Shown: positions 21,998-29,760 of the stretch, piece after piece | Position numbering within the stretch: position 1 is the first letter of the stretch | Layout of the letters: every line of letters starts with the position of its first letter | Assembly (NCBI RefSeq): GCF_030397665.1 | Contig: NZ_JAPUBT010000019.1 | Coordinates: 1-41,612, forward strand | Direction: 5' to 3' | Length of the DNA: 41,612 nucleotides | DNA from: Janthinobacterium sp. SUN073 | GTDB taxonomy: Bacteria; Pseudomonadota; Gammaproteobacteria; Burkholderiales; Burkholderiaceae_D | Program-made: the position numbers and the translations under genes | The notes under the pieces: model-generated | Told to the model about the DNA's origin: nothing | What the model saw: the letters and a program-made list of their open reading frames with translations, nothing else | The model's database searches: none

Positions 21998-22975
21998 ATG
22001 CAAAACAGTTTGTTGAAGCCACGTATTATCGATGTTGAAGCTCTCGGTGCAGGTCACGCCAAAGTCGTGATGGAACCGTTCGAGCGCGGCTATGGCCACA
22101 CATTGGGTAACGCGTTGCGCCGCGTTCTGCTGTCGTCGATGGTGGGCTATGCGCCGACCGAAGTGACGATCGCTGGCGTCGTCCACGAATATTCCTCCCT
22201 CGATGGCGTGCAAGAAGACGTCGTCGATCTGTTGCTGAACTTGAAGGGTGTGGTTTTCAAAGTCCACAACCGCGATTCGGTAACCCTGACCCTGAAAAAA
22301 GAAGGCGAAGGCGCGATCCTGGCCTCCGACATCGACCTGCCGCATGACGTCGAACTGATCAACCCTGACCACGTGATCGCCCACCTGACCGCTGGTGGCA
22401 AGCTGGACATGCAGATCAAGGTTGAAAAAGGCCGCGGCTACGTTCCTGGTAACGTGCGTCGCCTGTCGGAAGACACGAACAAGACCATCGGCCGCATCAT
22501 CCTGGACGCGTCGTTCTCGCCAGTGCGCCGTGTATCGTACTTCGTTGAATCGGCCCGCGTCGAACAGCGTACCGACCTGGACAAGCTGATCATCAACATC
22601 GAAACCAACGGCGTGATCTCGCCGGAAGAAGCGATCCGCCAGTCGGCCCGCGTCCTGGTGGACCAGTTGAATGTGTTCGCTGCCCTGGAAGGCACGGAAG
22701 CTGCCGCCGAAGCGCCATCGCGCGCTCCGCTGGTCGATCCTATCCTGTTGCGTCCAGTCGACGACCTGGAGTTGACCGTGCGTTCGGCGAACTGCCTGAA
22801 AGCGGAAAACATCTACTACATCGGCGACCTGATCCAACGTTCGGAAAACGAACTGCTGAAAACGCCAAATCTGGGCCGCAAGTCCCTGAACGAAATCAAG
22901 GAAGTGCTGGCATCGCGCGGCTTGACCTTGGGCATGAAGCTGGAAAACTGGCCGCCTGCAGGCCTGGAAAAGTAA
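21998..22975 (+). CDS. rpoA: DNA-directed RNA polymerase subunit alpha
   Basis: 325 residues. The N-terminal domain (about 1-230) dimerises and assembles the polymerase (FERGYGHTLGNALRRVLLSSM). A linker of about 15 residues leads to the C-terminal domain that contacts UP elements and activators (LRPVDDLELTVRSANCLKAENI, TPNLGRKSLNEIKEVLASRGL). AAAGGA precedes the ATG. Flanked on both sides by terminator-like hairpins, which is unusual within the alpha group. Confidence 0.98.
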   Translation: MQNSLLKPRIIDVEALGAGHAKVVMEPFERGYGHTLGNALRRVLLSSMVGYAPTEVTIAGVVHEYSSLDGVQEDVVDLLLNLKGVVFKVHNRDSVTLTLKKEGEGAILASDIDLPHDVELINPDHVIAHLTAGGKLDMQIKVEKGRGYVPGNVRRLSEDTNKTIGRIILDASFSPVRRVSYFVESARVEQRTDLDKLIINIETNGVISPEEAIRQSARVLVDQLNVFAALEGTEAAAEAPSRAPLVDPILLRPVDDLELTVRSANCLKAENIYYIGDLIQRSENELLKTPNLGRKSLNEIKEVLASRGLTLGMKLENWPPAGLEK

Positions 22976-22994
22976 TTCGTAGTTGTAGCAAACT

Positions 22995-23025
22995 GCCTGG
23001 GACAGGTGTCCCAGGCTTTTATTTT
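22995..23025 (+). terminator. Intrinsic terminator between rpoA and rplQ
   Basis: GCCTGGGA (22995-23002) pairs with TCCCAGGC (23009-23016) around CAGGTG, followed by TTTTATTTT. By form it is a complete intrinsic terminator, although rplQ follows 84 bases later on the same strand. Confidence 0.8.
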
Positions 23026-23108
23026 GAAGCACCAAACCGGCCCGCGATGTTGCACTAGCTTCATCGATCGAAGAGCTGGAATTTAAACACTCACCGAAAG
23101 GATTTATC

Positions 23109-23501
23109 ATGCGTCACGGTCACGGCCTCCGTAAACTGAATCGTACCTCGTCCCACCGTCTGGCAATGCTGCGCAACATGACAGTATCGCTGCTGCGTCA
23201 CGAAGCGATCAAAACCACCCTGCCAAAAGCAAAAGAACTGCGCCGCGTTGTCGAGCCAATTCTGACCTTGGGCAAAACTGACTGCCTGGCAAACAAGCGT
23301 CTGGCCTTCAACCGCCTGCGCGATCGTGAAATGGTCTTGAAGCTGTTCGCTGAACTGGGCCCACGTTACGCTAACCGTAACGGCGGCTACGTGCGCATCC
23401 TGAAAATGGGTTTCCGCGTAGGCGATAACGCTCCTATGGCGTTCGTCGAACTGATGGATCGTCCAGACACGACCGAAGCAGTTGAAATCGCTGGCGAGTA
23501 A
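23109..23501 (+). CDS. rplQ: 50S ribosomal protein L17
   Basis: 130 residues. L17 lies near the tunnel exit. Signatures are MRHGHGLRKLNRTSSHRLAM, LRHEAIKTTLPKAKELRRVVEPI and GGYVRILKMGFRVGDNAPM (in pieces). AAAGGA precedes the ATG. It is the last ribosomal gene and has a strong terminator. Because a terminator also lies upstream, it may depend on read-through or a separate weak promoter in 23026-23100. Confidence 0.98.
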   Translation: MRHGHGLRKLNRTSSHRLAMLRNMTVSLLRHEAIKTTLPKAKELRRVVEPILTLGKTDCLANKRLAFNRLRDREMVLKLFAELGPRYANRNGGYVRILKMGFRVGDNAPMAFVELMDRPDTTEAVEIAGE

Positions 23502-23521
23502 TCCCGCCAGTTGTATCTGAG

Positions 23522-23552
23522 AAAGCCAGGCCTAGCCTGGCTTTTTTGTTTT
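23522..23552 (+). terminator. Terminator of the ribosomal cluster
   Basis: AAAGCCAGGC (23522-23531) pairs with GCCTGGCTTT (23535-23544) around CTA, with a run of T to 23547 and more T beyond. Confidence 0.92.
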
Positions 23553-23659
23553 CTGCTGCAGTCATTCTTACCGCAGTGTACTATTCTCCTTTCGCGCCGG
23601 CCCGGCACATGCGCTGCCTGCTCCGCGCGTCCTCTGTCGAATGGTCGAAAAGGTAGTTC

Positions 23660-25612
23660 ATGTCCCGTTTCCTCTCCAGCGCCACCGCGCGCGCCGCGCC
23701 ACGCCATCCTTTGCTCACCTGGTTTGCTGCCTGTTGCTTCCTGTTGATCGCCGTTTTTGGCGCCGGCCATGCCCGTGCCGACGATGAGTTCCTCGATCCC
23801 GAGCTGGCCTTCAAATTTTCCGCCCGCATGCAGGACCCGTCCACCATCGCCGTCACCTATGTGATTGCCGATGGTTACTATATGTACCATGAGCGCTTCA
23901 AGTTCGACGCCGTGGGCGCCAAGCTGGGCACGCCCGTGTATCCGGCTGGCAAGGTCAAGTTTGACGATACTTTCCAGAAGAACGTGGAAACGTTCCGCAA
24001 GACGCTCACCATCACCATTCCCGTGCAGGCCGCTGGCGCCTTCACCCTGAAGGCGACGGGGCAGGGCTGTTCCGACAAGGGCCTGTGCTATGCGCCGCAG
24101 GATGCCACGGCCCAGCTGGTGGGCGGTGGCGGTGGCCAGAGCGTGGCTCCCGGCACTGGCCTGCCGTCGAAATTCACCTTGCCGGCCGCGCCGGCAGTCG
24201 ACATCGCGGCCGTCAACGGCCCGCAGGCGCAAGCATCGCCTGGCGTATCCGTGCTGAGCATCGCCAATCCCGATATCACGGCCACGCCCGACCCTGTGGC
24301 GGCGGTTCCTGTGGCGGCAAGCCCGGCGCCCGCGCAAAACGAGCTGGGCAAGATCGAATCGGCGCTGAAGGGCGGCAAGCTGCTGGTCATCGTGCCCCTG
24401 TTCATGCTGCTGGGCCTGGGGCTGGCGTTCACCCCGTGCGTGCTGCCGATGGTGCCGATCTTGTCGTCGATCATCATCGGCGATGGCGCCAAGGTCAGCC
24501 GCTCGCGCGGCTTGCTGCTGTCGCTGACCTACGCGCTGGGCATGGCCATCGTCTACACGGCGCTGGGCGTGGCAGCGGGCCTGGCGGGCGAAGGCCTGGC
24601 GGCCCAGCTGCAAAACCCGTGGGTGCTGGGCTTTTTCGCCTTGCTGATGGCGGGCCTGGCGCTGTCGATGTTCGGTTTTTATGAGCTGCAAGTGCCGGCT
24701 TTCCTGCAAGGCAAGCTGACGTCCGTATCGAATCAGCAATCGTCGGGCCGCCTGGCGGGCGTGTTCGTCATGGGCGCCATTTCCGCCCTGATCGTGGGGC
24801 CATGCGTGGCCGCGCCGCTGGCCGGTGCCTTGCTGTATATCAGCCAGACGCGCGACGTCGTCATCGGCGGCAGCGCCCTGTTTGCCATGGCGGTGGGCAT
24901 GAGCGTGCCTTTGCTGTTGGTCGGCGTCTCGGCCGGCACCTTGCTGCCGCGCGCCGGCGCCTGGATGGATGCCGTCAAGCGCTTCTTTGGCGTACTGCAG
25001 CTGGGCGTGGCCTGGTGGCTGGTCTCGCCCGTGCTGCCGGGCGCCGTGCAGATGCTGGGCTGGACGGTGCTGTTCGTCGGCTATGGCATGTATTTGCTGG
25101 TGGGCAAGAGCGGCGCGCGGAACGCCTGGATCGCCAAGGCCTTCGGCCTGGTGTTTGCCGTGCTGGGTGCGATGCAACTGGTGGGCGTGGCCAGCGGTGG
25201 CCGCGACCCGCTGGCGCCGCTGGCACACCTGGGCGGTGGCCAGGTGCATGCGCAACCTTTTACACGCGTGAAGACCGTGGCGCAGCTCGACGCGGCGCTG
25301 GCACAGCTGGGTGGCAAGCCGGCCTTGCTGGACTTTTATGCCGACTGGTGCGTGTCCTGCATCGAGATGGAAAAGCTGACCTTCGTCGATCCCGCCGTGC
25401 GCGAGAAGATGGGGCAAGCCGTGCTGCTGCAAGTGGACGTGACGGCCAACGATGCGGACGACAAGGCCATGCTGAAGCGTTTCCAGCTGTTCGGCCCGCC
25501 TGGCATCATCATGTTCAACCCGCAAGGGCAGGAAATCGCCCAGTCGCGCGTGATCGGCTTCCAGAATGCATCGACGTTCCTGACTTCCTTGCGCAAGCTC
25601 GATGGACAGTAA
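23660..25612 (+). CDS. dsbD: Thiol:disulfide interchange protein DsbD
   Basis: 650 residues with the full three-part layout. After a signal peptide (to about residue 40, GHARADDEF) comes the periplasmic alpha domain with C137 and C143 (GQGCSDKGLCYAPQ). The membrane beta domain has C260 (AFTPCVLPMVPI) and C382 (VGPCVAAPLAG) within eight membrane segments, and the C-terminal thioredoxin-like gamma domain has C564/C567 (YADWCVSCIEMEKL). It moves electrons from cytoplasmic thioredoxin to periplasmic proteins such as DsbC and the cytochrome c maturation apparatus, which is encoded about 10 kb away. A proline/alanine-rich linker of about 60 residues joins the alpha and beta domains. It ends at a bidirectional terminator shared with the convergent Spy-like gene. 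Confidence 0.96.
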   Translation: MSRFLSSATARAAPRHPLLTWFAACCFLLIAVFGAGHARADDEFLDPELAFKFSARMQDPSTIAVTYVIADGYYMYHERFKFDAVGAKLGTPVYPAGKVKFDDTFQKNVETFRKTLTITIPVQAAGAFTLKATGQGCSDKGLCYAPQDATAQLVGGGGGQSVAPGTGLPSKFTLPAAPAVDIAAVNGPQAQASPGVSVLSIANPDITATPDPVAAVPVAASPAPAQNELGKIESALKGGKLLVIVPLFMLLGLGLAFTPCVLPMVPILSSIIIGDGAKVSRSRGLLLSLTYALGMAIVYTALGVAAGLAGEGLAAQLQNPWVLGFFALLMAGLALSMFGFYELQVPAFLQGKLTSVSNQQSSGRLAGVFVMGAISALIVGPCVAAPLAGALLYISQTRDVVIGGSALFAMAVGMSVPLLLVGVSAGTLLPRAGAWMDAVKRFFGVLQLGVAWWLVSPVLPGAVQMLGWTVLFVGYGMYLLVGKSGARNAWIAKAFGLVFAVLGAMQLVGVASGGRDPLAPLAHLGGGQVHAQPFTRVKTVAQLDAALAQLGGKPALLDFYADWCVSCIEMEKLTFVDPAVREKMGQAVLLQVDVTANDADDKAMLKRFQLFGPPGIIMFNPQGQEIAQSRVIGFQNASTFLTSLRKLDGQ

Positions 25613-25635
25613 GCGGCCACTTGTCTGACCAACAA

Positions 25636-25668
25636 GAAAAAGCCTGCATCGCAGGCTTTTTCTGTTTT
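25636..25668. terminator. Bidirectional terminator between dsbD and the Spy-like gene
   Basis: GAAAAAGCCTGC (25636-25647) pairs perfectly with GCAGGCTTTTTC (25651-25662) around ATC. T-tracts flank it on both strands, so it can serve both convergent genes. Confidence 0.92.
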
Positions 25669-25683
25669 TGCACCCGCGAAAAC

Positions 25684-26229
25684 TTAACCGGCTTTGGGAT
25701 GCTGCTGCATGCCGTCCTGACCGCCATGGTGGCCACCGCGATGGCCGCCGTGCTTGCCGCCAGGCACGCTGTCATCAAACACTTTCTTTTGTTCCGGCGT
25801 CAGCACGGCATAAAAGGTTTTCAGCGAGGCCAGACGGCTTTCCTGGCTGGCGATGCGTTCTTTCGACATGGCGATCCATTGTTCCATGCGTTCTGGCGCC
25901 GACAGTTTGGCCATCGCTTCGTGCCTGGCCTTCCAGTCGCCCATCGGTTTTTTCGGTGCATTGGCGGCCGTGAATGTGGCCCAGGCAGGTTCCTGCGCGG
26001 CTGTCAGCTTCAGCTTGTCGTGCAGACGGGCCTGGTACTTGGCCATGCGTTCGGCCGGGTTGCCACCGCGGTGCTGGCCGCGCTGGCCATCATGTTGCAT
26101 CTTGGTGCTGGCGGCAGGCGCGCTGGCGGCCGCTTCCTGGGCGTGGACGGTCAGCGATGCCGCACCCATGCCGAGTACGCTCATGGCGATGATCAAATTC
26201 TTGCGCAAGGTTGTCATTGAGGCGTTCAT
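25684..26229 (-). CDS. Spy/CpxP-like periplasmic protein (LTXXQ motif), His-rich tail
   Basis: 181 residues. A signal peptide (to about AASLTVHAQ, residue 32) is followed by an Ala/Gln-rich linker, a helical region with two LTXXQ-type motifs (LKLTAAQEPAW and VLTPEQKKVF), and a C-terminal tail rich in Gly and His (PGGKHGGHRGGHHGG). LTXXQ proteins such as Spy are ATP-independent periplasmic chaperones and CpxP is a stress-system brake; the His-rich tail may bind metal. The ATG at 26229 is chosen for AAGGAA upstream and the signal peptide; longer frames cross the divergent promoter region. It is transcribed away from the regulator/kinase/RND genes and is likely one of their targets. Confidence 0.85.
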   Translation of the reverse strand: MNASMTTLRKNLIIAMSVLGMGAASLTVHAQEAAASAPAASTKMQHDGQRGQHRGGNPAERMAKYQARLHDKLKLTAAQEPAWATFTAANAPKKPMGDWKARHEAMAKLSAPERMEQWIAMSKERIASQESRLASLKTFYAVLTPEQKKVFDDSVPGGKHGGHRGGHHGGQDGMQQHPKAG

Positions 26230-26315
26230 CTGGATTCCTTTGTAAAAGATGAGGGATGTACATGTTGCTGCACATGAATCCATGGTGGACGCTCCATGTT
26301 TCCCCGAAGTGTCCG

Positions 26316-26375
26316 CTGTCAGACAGTTTGTATCTATATGTTTCTTCGGGTCTCCTATATACAAGACGATACAAA
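26316..26375. promoter_or_regulatory. Operator-like repeats in the divergent Spy-like/regulator region
   Basis: CTGTCAGACAG (26316-26326) is an 11-base palindrome. TTTGTATC (26327-26334) and GATACAAA (26368-26375) form an inverted repeat enclosing two AT-rich strings (TATATG and CTATATAC) that may hold -10 elements for the two directions. The location between a two-component regulator and its probable target fits a binding region for the regulator. Confidence 0.45.
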
Positions 26376-26416
26376 TGCGCTGTGCAAGGGTGGGGGAAGT
26401 GGGGATAATTCGTACC

Positions 26417-27145
26417 ATGGAACCCACTTCTACAATTCTCATCGTCGACGATGACCGCGACATCCGCAGCTTGCTGGCGGACTACCTGGAAACGAACGCC
26501 TACCGCACCCTGGGCGCGGCGGATGGCACGGCCATGTGGAAAATTCTCGACGAAACGCGGCCCGACCTGATCGTGCTCGATTTGAACCTGCCTGGCGACG
26601 ATGGCCTGACCTTGTGCCGCAAGCTGCGTGCCCAATCGACGGTGCCGGTGATCATGTTGACGGCGCGTAATGAGCCGCTGGACCGCATCCTGGGCCTGGA
26701 AATGGGGGCCGATGATTATTTGCCGAAGCCGTTCGAGCCCCGCGAATTGCTGGCGCGCATACGCAGCGTGTTGCGCCGCAGCCATGCCATGCCGTCGAAC
26801 GTGCCTTCTGACAAGGCGCAGCAAATCCGCTTTTCCGGCTGGACGCTGGATCTCACGGCGCGCCACCTGCTCAATCCCAGCGGCCTGGTGATCATGCTGT
26901 CGGGCGCGGAATTCCGCTTGCTGCGCGTGTTCCTGGAACACCCGAACCGCGTGCTCAACCGCGACCAGTTGCTGAACCTGACGCAGGGGCGCGACGCCGA
27001 CCCGTTCGACCGCTCGATCGATATCCAGATCAGCCGCTTGCGGCAAAAACTCGGTGAAGATGCCCGTTTGCCGCAAATCATCAAGACCGTGCGCAATGGC
27101 GGCTACGTGCTGGCCGGGCAAGTCAACGTGGAGCCGCACGCGTGA
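26417..27145 (+). CDS. OmpR-family response regulator
   Basis: 242 residues. The receiver domain has D11-D12, phospho-acceptor D55 (IVLDLNLPGDDG), T82 and K104 (LPKPFEPREL). The winged-helix domain has LSGAEFRLLRVFLEHPNRVL, DRSIDIQISRLRQKL and VRNGGYVL. The text is closest to the OmpR subgroup (for example LNLPGDDGLTLCRKLR). The ATG at 26417 is chosen because earlier in-frame starts lie in the divergent regulatory region. It overlaps the kinase gene by four bases (GTGA). Its neighbours suggest control of the RND pump and of the Spy-like protein. Confidence 0.92.
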   Translation: MEPTSTILIVDDDRDIRSLLADYLETNAYRTLGAADGTAMWKILDETRPDLIVLDLNLPGDDGLTLCRKLRAQSTVPVIMLTARNEPLDRILGLEMGADDYLPKPFEPRELLARIRSVLRRSHAMPSNVPSDKAQQIRFSGWTLDLTARHLLNPSGLVIMLSGAEFRLLRVFLEHPNRVLNRDQLLNLTQGRDADPFDRSIDIQISRLRQKLGEDARLPQIIKTVRNGGYVLAGQVNVEPHA

Positions 27146-28500
27146 AGGCCTTCCTGGGGTCGATGACGGGCAGAGTCTTCATGTTTTTGCTGATCGGCAT
27201 CGTCGCTTCGGCCGCGCTGACGCAGTGGCTGGCCGTGGGCGAACGCCAGCGTGCCATCGAGCAATACCGCGACTACCATGCCGTCGAGCGGGCCGAGCAG
27301 CTGGTGATGGCGGCCGACGTGGTACCGCTGGCCTCGCGCGCCGCCTACCTGAAGGTGGCCAACAAGGGCAGCGTGCGCCTGGAATTGCGTCCCGACACGG
27401 AACATGTGCCCGGCGCGCCGACGGAATTTTCCAGCGCCCTGCAAGCCAAGCTGGGCGAGGGTTTCAAGGTCAGCGCGCTGGCCGAACGCCCGGAAGCCTG
27501 CGTCAAGCCGCGCCAGTCGCCTGGCATGTTCGGCGCCAAACCATGGGGCGGTACCTGCGAAAATCTCGACGTGCGCATGCAGGACGGTCATGTGCTGCGC
27601 CTGATGGTCTTGCCGCCGCGCCAGCAGCCACCGTTCAATGAACATAACGACTGGATGACCCTGCTGCCTTTCCTGATCAGCATCGCCATCCTCGCTTACC
27701 TGGTCACGCGCATGACCATGCGTCCGCTGAAGCAGCTGGCGCAGGCGGCGAAAGACCTGGGCAACGACATCAACCATCCGCCGCTGACCCTGTCGGGCGC
27801 CAGCGAGATCCGCCAGGCCAGCGCCGCCTTCAATGCCATGCAGGCGCGCATCCGCCAGCATATTTCCCAACGTACACAAATGCTGGCCGCCATCACGCAC
27901 GACTTGCAGACGCCGCTGACGCGCTTGCGCTTGCGCCTGGAAAAGGTGGCCGATACGGAATTATATGAGCGCCTGGTGGGCGACCTGTCGGCCATGCAGA
28001 GCATGGTCAAGGAGGGGCTGGACCTGGCCCGCTCGATGGACAGCACGGAAGCGATGCAGGCGCTCGATCTCGATTCCCTGTTAGATAGCGTCTGCTCGGA
28101 TGCGGCCGATGCTGGCCAGAACGTGACCCTGGCCGGGCAGGCCAGCATGGCCTTGATGGGCCGGCCCATCGCCATGCGGCGCTGCCTGGTGAACTTGATC
28201 GACAATGCCGTCAAATATGGCCAGTACGCGCAGGTGACGGTCGAGCGCATCGCCGGCGCGGCGCGCATCCGCATCCGCGACGGCGGTCCCGGCATTGCGC
28301 CAGATCAGCTGGCCAAAGTGTTCGAACCGTTTTATCGTATCGAGACCTCGCGTTCGCGCGAATCGGGCGGCACGGGCCTGGGCCTGACCATCGCGCGCAA
28401 CATCGCCGAGCAGCATGGCGCCACGGTTTCACTGCTGAATCATGTCGACGGTGGACTGGAAGTCACCCTGATCGTGCCAGAGTATTACGCGGGAAAGTGA
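27142..28500 (+). CDS. EnvZ-type sensor histidine kinase
   Basis: 452 residues starting at GTG in the GTGA overlap with the regulator. A membrane segment (about 11-31) is followed by a periplasmic sensor region to about 172 with two cysteines (C120, C139) that could form a disulphide, a second membrane segment (about 173-190) and a HAMP region. The phospho-acceptor is H253 (AAITHDLQTPLTRLRLRLEK), and the ATPase domain has N (NLIDNAVKYG), G1 (RDGGPGI), F (EPFYRIE) and G2 (GGTGLGLTIA) boxes. It presumably phosphorylates the upstream regulator. The signal is unknown; context suggests envelope stress, a toxic compound or metal. Confidence 0.92.
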   Translation: MKAFLGSMTGRVFMFLLIGIVASAALTQWLAVGERQRAIEQYRDYHAVERAEQLVMAADVVPLASRAAYLKVANKGSVRLELRPDTEHVPGAPTEFSSALQAKLGEGFKVSALAERPEACVKPRQSPGMFGAKPWGGTCENLDVRMQDGHVLRLMVLPPRQQPPFNEHNDWMTLLPFLISIAILAYLVTRMTMRPLKQLAQAAKDLGNDINHPPLTLSGASEIRQASAAFNAMQARIRQHISQRTQMLAAITHDLQTPLTRLRLRLEKVADTELYERLVGDLSAMQSMVKEGLDLARSMDSTEAMQALDLDSLLDSVCSDAADAGQNVTLAGQASMALMGRPIAMRRCLVNLIDNAVKYGQYAQVTVERIAGAARIRIRDGGPGIAPDQLAKVFEPFYRIETSRSRESGGTGLGLTIARNIAEQHGATVSLLNHVDGGLEVTLIVPEYYAGK

Positions 28501-28587
28501 GCATTTCCGTGCGACAATATTGTGCTTTACGCCCCCTGGCAACTACATTCAACCTGCAGCCCTGCGCTGCAACAGCGTGACAGAACA

Positions 28588-29760
28588 ATGAAAAAGACTA
28601 GCCTGGCAATCCTCGTGGGTGCCGCCCTGTGTATCGGTGGCGGCATCTGGTATTTCAATCATCAGTCGGGCAAAGCGGCCGGTGGGCAGGATGGCAAAGG
28701 GGGCAAGGGCGGACAGGGACCGACCACGGTAAGTGTGGTCGCGCCGCTGCGACAGGATGTGCCGATGCTGCTGCAAGCCAATGGCAGCGTGACGCCCATC
28801 AGCAGCGTCGACCTGCATCCGCAGACGACCAGTACGATCACCAAGGTGCACATCCGCGAAGGCCAGTTCGTCAAACAGGGCGAACTGATGTTTACGCTGG
28901 ACGCCCGCAGCGAGCACGCGAATGTCGACAAGGCGCAGGCGCAAGTCTTGCGCGACCGCGCCTCGGTGCTGGACCTCGAACGCCAGCTCAAGCGCAGCCA
29001 GGATTTGCTGAGCAAGAACTTCATCGCCCAGGGCGCCGTGGATACCCTGCAAAGCCAGCTCGACGCGGCACGCGCCTTGCTGGCCGCCGACCAGGCCGCC
29101 TTACGCGCCGCGCAGGTCGATTCCAGCTACACCGTCCTGCGCGCGCCGCAGGGGGGCAGGGTAGGCGCCATCAATGTGTACGCGGGCAGCCTGGTGCAGC
29201 CGGCTACTTCGCTCACCAGCATCACCCAGCTCGACCCGATCGATGTGGTCTTCACCTTGCCGGAAAGCAGTCTGTCGGGCTTGCTGGCGGCGCAGAAGGC
29301 GGGCGAGGTGGCGGTCAAGGCGCTGCTGGCCGATGCGGGCGGCAAGCAACTGGAAGGCAAGCTGAGTTTCATCGACAATGCCGTCGATCCCGCCACGGGC
29401 GTGATCAAGGTCAAGGCCCGTTTCAACAATGGCGCTACCGACCTGTGGCCTGGCCAGTATGTGAATACGCAGCTGACGGTGCGCACGCTCAAGGATGCGC
29501 TGGTCATCCCGCAAAACGCCATCATTACCAATACCACGGGCATCTTCGTGTATTCGATGGAAGCCGATAATACGGCCAAGGTGCGCAAGATTGCCCGCGT
29601 GTATGCGTTCGGCCCGAATGCCGTCGTCACCGGATTGACCGGCGACGAAAAAGTCATCGTCGACGGCAAGCAGAACCTGCGTCCTGGTGGCAAGGTGCGC
29701 CTGGCGGAAAAACACAAGGCCGCCGATGGCGCTGCCGCACCGCAGGGCAAGCCAGCATGA
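28588..29760 (+). CDS. RND efflux periplasmic adaptor subunit (MdtA-like)
   Basis: 390 residues. An N-terminal membrane anchor (KKTSLAILVGAALCIGGGIWYF) is followed by a Gly/Lys-rich linker (GGQDGKGGKGGQG), a lipoyl half (STITKVHIREGQFVKQGELMFTLD), a coiled-coil hairpin of about 70 residues, the second lipoyl half (YTVLRAPQGGRVGAINVYAG) and beta-barrel/membrane-proximal domains. The ATG at 28588 is chosen because the signal-anchor begins there; the longer frame from 28522 adds unrelated residues. The ribosome binding site is poor. Such proteins link the inner membrane pump to an outer membrane channel. Its stop overlaps the pump start (ATGA). Confidence 0.92.
   Translation: MKKTSLAILVGAALCIGGGIWYFNHQSGKAAGGQDGKGGKGGQGPTTVSVVAPLRQDVPMLLQANGSVTPISSVDLHPQTTSTITKVHIREGQFVKQGELMFTLDARSEHANVDKAQAQVLRDRASVLDLERQLKRSQDLLSKNFIAQGAVDTLQSQLDAARALLAADQAALRAAQVDSSYTVLRAPQGGRVGAINVYAGSLVQPATSLTSITQLDPIDVVFTLPESSLSGLLAAQKAGEVAVKALLADAGGKQLEGKLSFIDNAVDPATGVIKVKARFNNGATDLWPGQYVNTQLTVRTLKDALVIPQNAIITNTTGIFVYSMEADNTAKVRKIARVYAFGPNAVVTGLTGDEKVIVDGKQNLRPGGKVRLAEKHKAADGAAAPQGKPA

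Noticed and set aside
23387..25525. 712-codon minus-strand frame over rplQ and dsbD
   Set aside because: It crosses two certain genes and the intervening terminator, and its translation is His/Gln/Arg-rich, typical of an antisense shadow in GC-rich DNA.
24802..26220. 472-codon plus-strand frame spanning the end of dsbD and the Spy-like gene
   Set aside because: It runs through the bidirectional terminator in a different frame from dsbD and antisense to a gene with a signal peptide and LTXXQ motifs.
28522..28587. Upstream extension of the RND adaptor from 28522
   Set aside because: The 22 extra residues (beginning MLYAPWQLHS) would bury the signal-anchor and have no family resemblance; the start at 28588 is more likely.
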